This document shows, in pieces, positions 45,710-54,485 of a DNA stretch of 64,000 bases. Position 1 is the first letter of the stretch. Each line of letters opens with the position of its first letter. The position numbers and the translations under genes were made by a program. Below the pieces are notes generated by a model. It made no database searches. It was not told the DNA's origin and saw only the letters and a list, made by a program, of their open reading frames with translations. Source of the DNA: Paraburkholderia metrosideri. GTDB lineage: Bacteria > Pseudomonadota > Gammaproteobacteria > Burkholderiales > Burkholderiaceae. The DNA is taken from NCBI RefSeq assembly GCF_904848625.1, contig NZ_CAJHCP010000009.1:310001-374000 (forward strand), in the 5' to 3' direction.

Positions 45710-47119
45710 CTAGTCGACGTTGGTCAGCACGAGATTCCGGCCGTACATCTGCCGGTAACGCGCGTTGTATTGATCGACGAGATTTGAACGGCCGACCTTG
45801 GGGAGCAACGGAACCAGCTTTTCAATCGCCTTGGCATAGCCGTCGTCTACGGCTCGTTGCAAAAATAGAGCAGCGGTGTACTGGTCCGCAACCGACGGGT
45901 TCTCCCGCAACAGCCAGTTACCGTAGAGCGCTTCCGCCAGCGGATAGTGACGCCCAGTGGCATAGACCGTGTAGGCGGTAGCCTGGGCGTGCATTCGGAA
46001 CCAGATTTCATCGCTAATACCCGGCGGACGATTCTGCAACGCAATGGCCATTGTCGTCATCGCAAAGAGATCGCCTTGTTCCGCTTGATCGTGAACCTCA
46101 TTTGCCACATCCGGGTTCTGCCATATCTCCGGGACCAGTTTGAGCATCCGGCCTGTTTCGCTATCCCAGTGGGCTGGTAGGGCGGAGGTGTCCGCTGCCG
46201 GTCCCTCGTCGCTGCCAGTCGCTTCAGGGTCCCCAGGCGCTGCCCGCTGGATAGACGCGCCTCTGGCTGCGCCGCTCGTACCGGTCGCTTGACTGACGCT
46301 GGTGCGCGGCCCCGGCGCGATCGGGTCGGTCAGTTGCAGGTCTCCGATCAGACCATCGTTGAACCATGGGCGTTGCGTATCGGCAGTAGCCGCCGACACC
46401 ATGATCTGGGTGTGTTTGAGCATTGTCAGCAAGTCGCCTCCGCTTGCCATCTGCTGGCTCAGATAGTATGCGAACGGGCTATGGTCGTAGCGAGTGGCTC
46501 CGAGCCAGAACGTATCGAGTGCGGCCCCGCCGGGTTGCGTGGCGAAGGCGATCAGTTCGCCGTGAGCGGCATCAACGGTAGACATGGTGTGGCGAACAGG
46601 GCCGCGTGCTGCGGGGCTGCGGCACGTGTCGAGCAAGAGCACCAGCGAACGCGGCTCTCCCCCATTTACCGTACTGCGCACGTAACGCAGTGGCACCGCA
46701 TAACGCCGCAGGTCTGTTTGCACGACTTTGTCAATCGACACCGGGATATCGACGGGAATAAGATAATTCTCGCCTCCGCTCTCGAACCCATGGCCCGCGT
46801 AGTAAATGAGAGCGATAGAAGCCCTTGACGCTTGCTTGCTGAACCGGTCCAGTGCATCAAGCATTTGTGCGCGTGTCTGGTCACGCTCGATATCGACCGA
46901 GAAGCCAATGGATCGCAACGTTCCCGCAACCAGATTCGCATCTGACGATGGCGAACCGAGTCGATCCATTCCGTTATAACCCGCATTTCCAATAACGAGT
47001 GCCACACGCGGCGCAGTCGCTGCAAAACCGGGCGTGATAGCGACGGGTTCAGCCGCGCGTGCCGCAATAGAGCTTGTCGTAATCAGCGTAATAACGATCC
47101 AGATAGGCAGACGACGCAT
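45710..47119 (-). CDS. exported caspase-like (peptidase C14) protein with Sel1-like repeats
   Basis: About 469 residues from the chosen start. The signal peptide is MRRLPIWIVITLITTSSIAARA. The caspase fold begins APRVALVIGNAGYNG; the catalytic dyad is His110 in YYAGHGFES and Cys166 in LLDTCRSPA. After a Pro/Ala/Thr-rich linker (about residues 290-340) the C-terminus shows Sel1/TPR-like helices (QAEQGDLFAMTTMAIAL, ALFLQRAVDDGYAKA). Bacterial orthocaspases cleave after basic residues and serve in signalling or cell death. Longer starts at 47188 and 47248 are possible. The gene lies 270 bp downstream of the MscS-type channel gene, same strand. Confidence 0.85.
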   Translation of the reverse strand: MRRLPIWIVITLITTSSIAARAAEPVAITPGFAATAPRVALVIGNAGYNGMDRLGSPSSDANLVAGTLRSIGFSVDIERDQTRAQMLDALDRFSKQASRASIALIYYAGHGFESGGENYLIPVDIPVSIDKVVQTDLRRYAVPLRYVRSTVNGGEPRSLVLLLDTCRSPAARGPVRHTMSTVDAAHGELIAFATQPGGAALDTFWLGATRYDHSPFAYYLSQQMASGGDLLTMLKHTQIMVSAATADTQRPWFNDGLIGDLQLTDPIAPGPRTSVSQATGTSGAARGASIQRAAPGDPEATGSDEGPAADTSALPAHWDSETGRMLKLVPEIWQNPDVANEVHDQAEQGDLFAMTTMAIALQNRPPGISDEIWFRMHAQATAYTVYATGRHYPLAEALYGNWLLRENPSVADQYTAALFLQRAVDDGYAKAIEKLVPLLPKVGRSNLVDQYNARYRQMYGRNLVLTNVD

Positions 47120-47389
47120 GCGTGCCAGCAGGTCATTTGCATTTGCTCGCCATGCTGGGCCTATGACAGGCCTACACTTGAACTGCATCCCGTGCCCCGT
47201 GAGAAGCTGTTTAATTGCGGATTGTGATGGATGGCCGGCAGCGATCAATGTCGCATAAATCCCGCAATGATTTTGCGACCAATTATACGTGCGCCTTTTG
47301 ATAATTAAAGTCGTTACGGGCCTGCTGCCTGAGTCAGGTTTAAATTGGCGCTCGCTGCATAGGCGGCAGTGTTCGCACCCGGAAAAGAT

Positions 47390-48853
47390 TCACGAATCGT
47401 CGCGCAGGGAGTGCAGTTGGCGAACTTTGTCGTACAGCCACTGGAAAAGCGAATGGTCTGTCTCTTTCGTCGCAGGAATCGGGGTCATGAGTTTGCCAAT
47501 CGCATCCTGACGGTAGGCCAGCAATTGACACATCTGCTTCGCCACTTGCGGATGCTCCTTCAGGAACGAAGTCATATCGTCCTTGCTGACCTGATATAGC
47601 AGGCAAGGGGTAAGCGTCACAATGGAAACACGCATGGGAAGTCCAGCAAGCAACCCGGTTTCGCCAAAAGTTTCGTCCGGCCCGATACGAGCGATTTCGC
47701 GGCTGCCGGACGATTCAGCAAAGCTAACGGCGAGTGCCCCCGAGTGCACAATCGAAAGACTGTCGGGTACCGTTTCGGCAGCCAGAACCTGTTGATTGGT
47801 CTGGTACTCGTGTCGCGAAAGTCGTGATGCAAGACGAGTGACTTCATCGCTTGTGAGGCTTTCGAACAGGCTCACCCGTTTCAATAGCGCTTCCTTGGCA
47901 TCATGCGCGGTAGCGGTTGGCGCGGGCATCCCTAGCGCACGCAGTGCCACGCCTGAGGCGGCGAGATGTCGATAGCAGAGGTCAAAAAGCTCATTGGACG
48001 CGTTGAGCTTTTTGCTCATATCGTCGACGAATCCAACCACCTCGTACTGCACTGAGTTCAGTGTGGTGTGCTTCATGCGGGCCGAGGGTGCAGGGACGGC
48101 AAGGATAGCGTTGCAACCGGTCAGCGCCTGGCCCAAAGCATCGAGCACCGTCTTGGGCCGTGCCTCCGGCTCAATTTCCAGGACTAGCGACAGACCGTGA
48201 ACATTTGCCGGCCTGCTGTTGTTGGAAATCTTTGCCTTCGCGGCGACAGCATTGGGAACAATCAACGTGTTTCCCTGACCGGTCAGCAAATGCGTGGCGC
48301 GCCAGTTCATCTCGACTACCTTGCCTTCAACGTCATCGATCACCACCCAGTCGCCAACCAGATAAGGCTCGGTGGTGTTAAGCACGATGCCTGCGAAAAC
48401 GTCGCTGAGTGTGCTCTGGATTGCCAGGCCCAGCACGATAGCAAGGGCCCCCGATGTAGCAACCAGGCCACGCACCGGCAGCTCGAGGACGAATCCAAGA
48501 GCGGCCACGACCGCAGCGAGAAACACAACCGCACCAAATACGTCGGAGAACAATCGCTGTCGTCGCCATGCGTTCGGTAGCAACAGTGTGTCGAGCGAAA
48601 GAGTCAGCAGCCGTGCACCCATCAGCCACCAGATTATTTCCAGCACCTGCCCGAGCCAGTGCAGTTCGACCGCGTTCGCGTCGGGTGCCTGAGCGACTGG
48701 ACTCAGGCCGGACGAAAAAAGTACCCAACTCAACACGGAAAAAAGTGCGAGCCGTATCAGGAGACGAGAGAATTCATGAGCAGGAAGCCGGAAACGCCAC
48801 ACGATGACGTCGATAGCGACAATACCGAATCCAGAAATCAGCGGATAGTTCAC
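47390..48853 (-). CDS. MscS-type mechanosensitive channel with C-terminal cNMP-binding domain
   Basis: About 487 residues. Four to five hydrophobic helices occupy residues 1-150. The pore and MscS beta domain follow (LVATSGALAIVLGLAIQSTL, DVFAGIVLNTTEPYLVGDWV, NTLIVPNAVAAKAKISN). The C-terminal third is a cyclic-nucleotide-binding beta-roll (ESLTSDEVTRLASRL, FGETGLLAGLPMRVSIVTLT). Such fused proteins belong to the bacterial cyclic-nucleotide-gated branch of MscS channels. The GTG at 48853 is preferred because GGGGAG precedes it; ATG 48892 has no such site. It lies upstream of the caspase-like gene. Confidence 0.9.
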   Translation of the reverse strand: MNYPLISGFGIVAIDVIVWRFRLPAHEFSRLLIRLALFSVLSWVLFSSGLSPVAQAPDANAVELHWLGQVLEIIWWLMGARLLTLSLDTLLLPNAWRRQRLFSDVFGAVVFLAAVVAALGFVLELPVRGLVATSGALAIVLGLAIQSTLSDVFAGIVLNTTEPYLVGDWVVIDDVEGKVVEMNWRATHLLTGQGNTLIVPNAVAAKAKISNNSRPANVHGLSLVLEIEPEARPKTVLDALGQALTGCNAILAVPAPSARMKHTTLNSVQYEVVGFVDDMSKKLNASNELFDLCYRHLAASGVALRALGMPAPTATAHDAKEALLKRVSLFESLTSDEVTRLASRLSRHEYQTNQQVLAAETVPDSLSIVHSGALAVSFAESSGSREIARIGPDETFGETGLLAGLPMRVSIVTLTPCLLYQVSKDDMTSFLKEHPQVAKQMCQLLAYRQDAIGKLMTPIPATKETDHSLFQWLYDKVRQLHSLRDDS

Positions 48854-48971
48854 TGGCGGCTCCCCAAGAGGCAACCTTGGGAGGATACACATATCGTTTT
48901 TTTGCGGGTAACGATATGCTGATCAACGAAGCGGAATCGTGCGCAGTCCAGCCGATCGAGACGCGTGCCTA

Positions 48972-49946
48972 CTAGTCGACCACCTCTCCGCTGTTTCGCT
49001 CGCTGGCCGACTTACGCTTCCTTCGAAGTGACGGGGACCGTTCGTTCAGACGAGAGACGGCTTCTTTCTCGGCAGCACCCGCAACGGCAAACAGCCGACG
49101 ATATTCGGCCGGCGTGGTTTCCTTCGACGCCTTGAACTGCCGATTGAAATTAGCGACATGCGCAAAGCCCGAATTGGCAGCGATGACCGACACAGGCAGC
49201 GTGGTGTCAGCCAGCATTCGGCATGCGTGTCCAATGCGAACCCGGGCGATATACCGGCCAACGCTCTCACCGATATGCTGGACGAAGTAACGGGTCAGCG
49301 TGCGTTCCGACAGGCTTGCCGCTTCGCAAAGCTGCGATAGGCGCAACGGTTCGGCAAAGTGCGCATCGATCATCGAAAGAACCCGATTGATCCGTTCGGG
49401 CTCATGGCCAGACGGACCGGCGTTTGTCTGGTTAAACGCTTGCGGTGAAGCAAGCGGTTGGCCGGGTGCGTCGGCAAGCGTGCACAAAATATCGAGCGCG
49501 GCGCCAAGTCGCTCGCGCGCCGCATTCGACAGCAGTTGCTCCAGGCGTCCGCGCATCCAGTTTCCGGCGAGCGGCTCGAAAGCCAGTCCGCACGCGGCCC
49601 TACGTAAGAGTTTGTGCAACGGCCCATATTCGGGGCAACAATCGGCCATGCGCCGTGCCCAAACGCCGTCGAACCACATGACGATCGCAACCTGTGGCGA
49701 CGACGGATCGATTGAACGATTCGACGCCCAGGTATGCGGAAGATCCGGTGGCACCAGCACGAGATCTTCTGCCTCGTATCCGCTCACGGAGTCGCCGATA
49801 TAGCGCTTTCCATGACTATTCATGGTCAGTGTTAACTCGTACTCCGGATGGTGATGCCACTCGAACGGAATACGCGGCAGTCGCCGATGGTAAACCCGCA
49901 CCGAACAGTCTTCGCCAAGGTCTACATGTTCATAGGCTGGTTTCAT
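48972..49946 (-). CDS. AraC family transcriptional regulator with cupin sensor
   Basis: Protein of 324 residues. The N-terminal cupin domain has PFEWHHHPEYELTLTMNSHG and the DLVLVPPDLPHTW motif typical of sugar-responsive AraC proteins. The C-terminal double helix-turn-helix is at about residues 195-290 (LRLSQLCEAASLSERTLTRYF, ARVRIGHACRML, GFAHVANFNRQFKASK). A basic tail follows. It is divergent from the DUF1479 gene with a 92-bp gap, and probably activates the DUF1479, sugar-binding protein and aldo/keto reductase genes in response to a carbohydrate. Confidence 0.92.
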   Translation of the reverse strand: MKPAYEHVDLGEDCSVRVYHRRLPRIPFEWHHHPEYELTLTMNSHGKRYIGDSVSGYEAEDLVLVPPDLPHTWASNRSIDPSSPQVAIVMWFDGVWARRMADCCPEYGPLHKLLRRAACGLAFEPLAGNWMRGRLEQLLSNAARERLGAALDILCTLADAPGQPLASPQAFNQTNAGPSGHEPERINRVLSMIDAHFAEPLRLSQLCEAASLSERTLTRYFVQHIGESVGRYIARVRIGHACRMLADTTLPVSVIAANSGFAHVANFNRQFKASKETTPAEYRRLFAVAGAAEKEAVSRLNERSPSLRRKRKSASERNSGEVVD

Positions 49947-50038
49947 GGCCGAAAACGCAAATTAATTGCCGGAATAGTATCACCGGAGAGCGTCTCTCCG
50001 TCATATCCTTGAGCCACTAGATCGACACGGAGACATTC

Positions 50039-51283
50039 ATGGCTTTGACAATTGACGATTTGCCGGGCGCCATCAGGCAAGCGAAAAAGGAACTGCGGGC
50101 GGCATTGCCGAACTACCGGGAAGTGTTCGCCGAAGTCGAGGCAGCAATCAGCGCTGAAGCGAAACGTATCGCCGGCCAACGGGATCGCGGGGAAAATGTT
50201 ATTCCCGAGATTCAATTCTCCGACATAGTCGAGCAGCGTGTTACGTCGGATCAGATCGACGTCATCAAGGCGCGCGGCGCATGCGTGATTCGCAACGTTT
50301 TTCCGCGTGAAAAAGTGCAAGGCTGGGACCGGGATATCGCTGAATATGTCGAGCGTAACAACCTCGACAAACGCCTGGAGAACCGCGCGGAGGACAAATA
50401 TTTTGGGCAATTGGCCTCCAGTAAACCTCAGATATATGGCGTGTACTGGTCAAAGCCGCAAGTGCTGGCCCGGCAGTCGGAATCACTGACAGCAGCGCGG
50501 GTTTTTCTCAACAGATTGTGGCGCAATGAGAGCGACGGGCAGATTCACTTCGACCCGGAGCACGTGCCGGTCTATGCCGACCGTTTGCGTCGTCGTCCAC
50601 CGGGGTCTGAGTCGCTGGGCTTGTCAGCGCATTGCGACGGCGGATCGGTCGAGCGCTGGATCGAAGGCAATTTCAGGAAGGTGTACCGCCATGTGTTTGC
50701 GGGGAACTGGCGCGACTACGATGCATTCGACGCGGCCTTTCGACCCGACGTGCAGGAAATTGCATCGCCAGCCGTATGTTCAATGTTTCGCACGTTCCAG
50801 GGCTGGACCGCCTTAACGCCTCAAGGTCCAGGCGACGGCACTCTGCAACTCGTGCCTATTGCCAATTCGATGGCATACATCCTGTTGCGCGCCCTTCAGG
50901 ACGATGTCGCAGATGATGACCTGTGCGGTGCAATGCCCGGACGCGCTCTATCAATCAAGCCGGAGTTTCATGCGCCTTTGTTCGAGGCATTGTCATCGAT
51001 TCCTCAAATGGAAGCGGGGGACACGGTGTTCTGGCACAGCGATGTTATCCATGCGGTCGAAGACGAACATAAGGGTTCGGGCTACAGCAATGTGATGTAC
51101 ATCGCGTCAGCTCCAGCGTGTGCCAAGAACGACGCTTACCTGAAGCGGCAATTGCCGAGCTTCCTGAAAGGCGAGAGCCCGCCCGATTTTCCGACTGACC
51201 ACTTCGAAGTCGATTTCACCGGACGCGCAACGCCCGACGATTTAACGCCCCTTGGCAAGGCGCAACTAGGGTTTGACCTGTAG
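50039..51283 (+). CDS. DUF1479 (YbiU-type) putative iron dioxygenase
   Basis: Protein of 414 residues of the DUF1479 family, a cupin-like fold related to 2-oxoglutarate oxygenases. It starts LTIDDLPGAIRQAKKELRAA. Candidate metal ligands are the His and Asp of LSAHCDGGSVERW near residue 200 and the late histidine of DVIHAVEDEH near 338, with the preceding GDTVFWHSD block. The fungal and YbiU members have no settled reaction. It is first in a plus-strand set with a sugar-binding protein and an aldo/keto reductase, so action on a sugar or sugar derivative is suggested by context only. Confidence 0.88.
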   Translation: MALTIDDLPGAIRQAKKELRAALPNYREVFAEVEAAISAEAKRIAGQRDRGENVIPEIQFSDIVEQRVTSDQIDVIKARGACVIRNVFPREKVQGWDRDIAEYVERNNLDKRLENRAEDKYFGQLASSKPQIYGVYWSKPQVLARQSESLTAARVFLNRLWRNESDGQIHFDPEHVPVYADRLRRRPPGSESLGLSAHCDGGSVERWIEGNFRKVYRHVFAGNWRDYDAFDAAFRPDVQEIASPAVCSMFRTFQGWTALTPQGPGDGTLQLVPIANSMAYILLRALQDDVADDDLCGAMPGRALSIKPEFHAPLFEALSSIPQMEAGDTVFWHSDVIHAVEDEHKGSGYSNVMYIASAPACAKNDAYLKRQLPSFLKGESPPDFPTDHFEVDFTGRATPDDLTPLGKAQLGFDL

Positions 51284-51383
51284 ATCGAACCACGACTGAC
51301 CCGCATGAAAGCGAGTGTGTCCGCGTGTTCAGGTCTTTCCTGAACACGCCACTCGAACCATAACGAAAAATCCGGAGACTGCA

Positions 51384-52631
51384 ATGAAACGATCATTAAA
51401 ACTGGTTGCGATAGCTGCGGCCCTGCTCATGAGTGGAACCCAATCTGCGTTTGCCGCCGAGCAGCTGTCGGTGTTGCATTGGTGGACCTCCGGCGGCGAA
51501 TCGAAAGCAGTTCGCGTGCTGAAGGATGATATGAGCAAACAGGGCTACGAATGGAAGGATTTCGCCATCGCAGGGGGAGCGGGTGCGGCAGCCATGACGG
51601 CGCTGAAGACCCAGGTGATTTCAGGCAATGCGCCTTCGGCTGCGCAGATCAAGGGTCCGCTGATTCAGGATTGGGCTGAACAAGGTTCGCTTGTCACGAT
51701 TGATCAGGCAGCGACGGACTGGAAAGCGCACACACCTGCGCAAATAGACCGCGCGATGAAGGCGGGCGGTCACTATGTGGCGGCCCCCTTCTCGGTGCAT
51801 CGAATCAACTGGCTGTGGATAAACAAGACCGCGCTGGATAAGGTCGGTGGCACGCCGCCAACGACGTGGCCGGAGTTCTTCGCGCTTGCCGACAAGTTTC
51901 GCGCAGCGGGCATCACGCCGGTTGCTCATGGCGGTCAACCCTGGCAGGACATGACCATCTGGGAAACAGTCGTACTGTCTCAAGGTACTGACTTTTACCG
52001 GAAAGCCCTCGTCGATCTCGATCAGAAGACGCTGACCTCGCCGCAAATGGTACAAGTATTCGAGACCGTCCAGAAGATCCGCAGTTACTTCGATAAGGGC
52101 TATCACGGCCGCGACTGGAACCTCGCGACTGCGATGGTGATTTCCGGCACGGGCGGCATGCAGTTTATGGGCGACTGGGCAAAAGGGGAGTTCGCCAACG
52201 CCAACAAGAAAGCCGACGTTGACTATGTTTGTGCCGCGGCGCCAGGAACGTCGAATGCCTATACATACACAGCGGATGCGTTCGTGTTCTTTCAGCAGAA
52301 TGGTAAAAAAGAAGCGACTCCCGGCCAGCTTGCGCTCGCGAAAACGATCATGTCCCCGGACTTCCAGGAGCAATTCAGTCTCTACAAAGGATCGATTCCC
52401 GTTCGACTCGATGTGCCGATGGACAAGTTTGATGCCTGCGCCAAAAAATCGCGCGCAGACGAGCAGGCCACCATCAAGTCGGGTGGATTCTTGCCGTCGC
52501 TGGCTTTCGGCGAACTTCAGTCCTCGGAGACGGCCGGCGCCATCACCGACGTCGTTACGAATTTCATGAACTCGAATGAAGATCCGAAAGAAGGTGTACG
52601 CAAACTGGCCGCTGCTGCAAAGGTCAAGTAG
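51384..52631 (+). CDS. sugar ABC transporter substrate-binding protein (orphan)
   Basis: Family 1 extracellular binding protein of 415 residues with a signal peptide ending SAFAAEQ (near residue 25). The mature part is typical of sugar binders of the GtsA/MalE type: LSVLHWWTSGGESKAVRVLK, APFSVHRINWLWINK, GTGGMQFMGDWAKGEF. The gene follows the DUF1479 gene by 100 bp and precedes an aldo/keto reductase by 58 bp, but no permease or ATPase genes occur nearby. It must borrow a transporter from elsewhere or serve as a sensor. GGAGACTGCA precedes the ATG. Confidence 0.92.
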   Translation: MKRSLKLVAIAAALLMSGTQSAFAAEQLSVLHWWTSGGESKAVRVLKDDMSKQGYEWKDFAIAGGAGAAAMTALKTQVISGNAPSAAQIKGPLIQDWAEQGSLVTIDQAATDWKAHTPAQIDRAMKAGGHYVAAPFSVHRINWLWINKTALDKVGGTPPTTWPEFFALADKFRAAGITPVAHGGQPWQDMTIWETVVLSQGTDFYRKALVDLDQKTLTSPQMVQVFETVQKIRSYFDKGYHGRDWNLATAMVISGTGGMQFMGDWAKGEFANANKKADVDYVCAAAPGTSNAYTYTADAFVFFQQNGKKEATPGQLALAKTIMSPDFQEQFSLYKGSIPVRLDVPMDKFDACAKKSRADEQATIKSGGFLPSLAFGELQSSETAGAITDVVTNFMNSNEDPKEGVRKLAAAAKVK

Positions 52632-52689
52632 CAACGCGCGTCATGCCAACCGGGTTTGAGACGTTTTACCCTCACTGACAGGAGAAGAG

Positions 52690-53703
52690 ATGGATCCGGT
52701 AGGAAAGCGTAAATGGCCTCGTTCGGGGCTCGAGACAACCGTGATGGGTTTCGGCGCTGCGCCGATCGGCAACATTTTCAGGCCGATCAGTGAAGAGGAC
52801 TCGGCAGACCTGATCAAGGCAGCGTGGGACGAGGGCGTGCGCTACTTCGACACCGCGCCGATGTACGGGCATGGGTTGAGCGAGGCACGCTGCGGTCAGG
52901 GGCTGCGCTGGTATCCACGCGATCAGTATGTGCTGTCGACCAAGGTAGGGCGCCTGCTGAAGCCGCGCAAGCGCGCTGAGATCGACTTCGCGCCGTGGGT
53001 TGACGGACTGCCGTTCGAAGTGGTTTTCGACTACAGCTATGACGGCACGATGCGTTCGATCGAGGATAGCCTGCAGCGCCTGGCGCTGGAGCACATCGAT
53101 ATTGCGCTGATTCACGACATTGATGTCCCTACGCATGGAGAGCGTCAGCCCGAGATGTTCGAGGCGGCGATGGCGGGGGCGTCGAAGGCCCTGTTGAAGC
53201 TACGTGACGAAGGTGTGGTGAAGGCGGTAGGGCTCGGTGTGAACCAGTGGCAGGTTGCGCACGAAGCGATTCGCCGCCAGGACTTCGACTGCCTGCTGCT
53301 GGCTGGGCGCTACACGTTGCTCGAGCAGGATGCGCTGGATGGCTTTCTGCCGCTGTGCGAAAAGCAGCAGGTGTCGGTCATTCTAGGTGGCGGCTACAAC
53401 AGCGGCATTCTGGCGACCGGCGCGGTGCCGGGCGCGAAATACAACTATTCGCTGGCGCCGGAACCGATTCTTGAGCGGGTCCGCAACATCGAGCAGGTCT
53501 GTCATGAGTACTCGGTGCCGCTAAAGGCAGCGTCGTTGCAATTCGTGCTCGGTCATCCAGCGATTCCGACCAACATTCCCGGGGTTCGTACGGTCGCCCA
53601 GTTGGAAGAGAACCTGCAAACCTTCCGGGCAGACATTCCCCCAGCGTTCTGGGCCGAGTTGAAACGCCGGGAACTGATCCGGCAGGATGCGCCGACGCCT
53701 TAA
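52690..53703 (+). CDS. aldo/keto reductase, D-threo-aldose 1-dehydrogenase type
   Basis: Protein of 337 residues with a TIM-barrel aldo/keto reductase fold. The catalytic tetrad is visible: Asp in RYFDTAPMYG, the Tyr of MYGHGLSE, Lys in LSTKVG and His in LIHDID. FRPISEEDS and the DYSYDGTMRSIEDSL motif are typical of the L-fucose/D-threo-aldose and pyridoxal dehydrogenase branch. GGAGAAGAG precedes the start. Placed after a sugar-binding protein, it probably oxidises the imported aldose to its lactone. Confidence 0.9.
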   Translation: MDPVGKRKWPRSGLETTVMGFGAAPIGNIFRPISEEDSADLIKAAWDEGVRYFDTAPMYGHGLSEARCGQGLRWYPRDQYVLSTKVGRLLKPRKRAEIDFAPWVDGLPFEVVFDYSYDGTMRSIEDSLQRLALEHIDIALIHDIDVPTHGERQPEMFEAAMAGASKALLKLRDEGVVKAVGLGVNQWQVAHEAIRRQDFDCLLLAGRYTLLEQDALDGFLPLCEKQQVSVILGGGYNSGILATGAVPGAKYNYSLAPEPILERVRNIEQVCHEYSVPLKAASLQFVLGHPAIPTNIPGVRTVAQLEENLQTFRADIPPAFWAELKRRELIRQDAPTP

Positions 53704-53762
53704 TAACCTCACTTGCGAACGCGCGTTTCGCAGTTCATAGCTAGCTCCCTCAGCGACGTGCG

Positions 53763-53903
53763 ATGAAGGCCGTAGACGCTGACGCGAATGTCCACGTCGA
53801 CGTCGACCAGAAAACGGTCAGCGTTGATTCGTGGCTCATGCCTGAAGAGTTCATCGTGGCCTTTGTCGAAGAGGACTATGACGTGAGGATTGTCGAAGCC
53901 TAG
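53763..53903 (+). pseudogene. heavy-metal-associated (HMA) domain relic
   Basis: Forty-six codons reading MKAVDADANVHVDVDQKTVS, VDS, then a degenerate C-terminus. This resembles the second half of CopZ-like copper chaperones (KAVDPxAxVxVDLxxKxVxVDS). The N-terminal MxCxxC metal site is missing upstream, so it is a 5'-truncated remnant unless it has been recruited as a tiny gene. Confidence 0.55.
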
Positions 53904-53969
53904 AGAGTGCTGCTTGCGCAGTCTTCAGTGTGCTGCATCCAGCGGTTGAATCCGTCCTCAGGCAGAAGC

Positions 53970-54108
53970 CGCTCGTTAGAGTTCTCGGCCTTGCGCACCA
54001 CAGTCGCCGGTGGCGCCGCGACCCAGCCAGCCGGCCGAACGCTGGCAGAAACTCACTGGCTGCCCGGTGCTGGGAGCCTATGGGCTCTCGGAAGTCATCG
54101 CCGGGCAG
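53970..54108 (+). pseudogene. acyl-CoA synthetase (FadD-like) relic with frameshift
   Basis: One frame reads LEFSALRTTVAGGAATQPA and another continues AERWQKLTGCPVLGAYGLSE. Together they match the AMP-binding enzyme block FSxLR-GGGxAxQxx-AERWxxVTGCxLxEAYGLTE, the YGLTE adenylation motif region. A frameshift lies near 54030 and no other part of the gene is present nearby. Confidence 0.6.
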
Positions 54109-54485
54109 GGGATCGCGCTCGCGGTCATCCTGATCTGCCGACGCGTTGGTGCGGCGGATGCCTGGATGAAATTCAAAGGGCGCTTCCGGGTCCACTACGA
54201 ACTGACGTGGCAGACGACTCGCGGCTATGAAGCGTCTGCTACAGAATGGTTCGGCCGGACGTTCTAACGTCAGCGGCAGCCGGAAAACGGTTGCCCTTCC
54301 GCCGTTGCCGACCTGGCATGGAATAGTCCATCGATCGCCCGTCGCGCAAGACATTGCGTCCTTTTGTTACGTTTTCGCGACACTCTTTTTTTTTCCTTTC
54401 TTGAGTTTGCAGGAGGTGCCGTATCCTCCGGCGCGCAGTAACAAATGAACCAATCCAAAAGATACTCAGGGACACTGAATTACAG
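54109..54485. other. region upstream of the porin gene
   Basis: No gene recognised. The last 130 bases are T-rich and carry a possible promoter for the porin (TTGAGT near 54400 and TATCCT near 54421, suboptimal spacing), followed by GGGACACTGAATTACAG just before the start. Confidence 0.35.
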
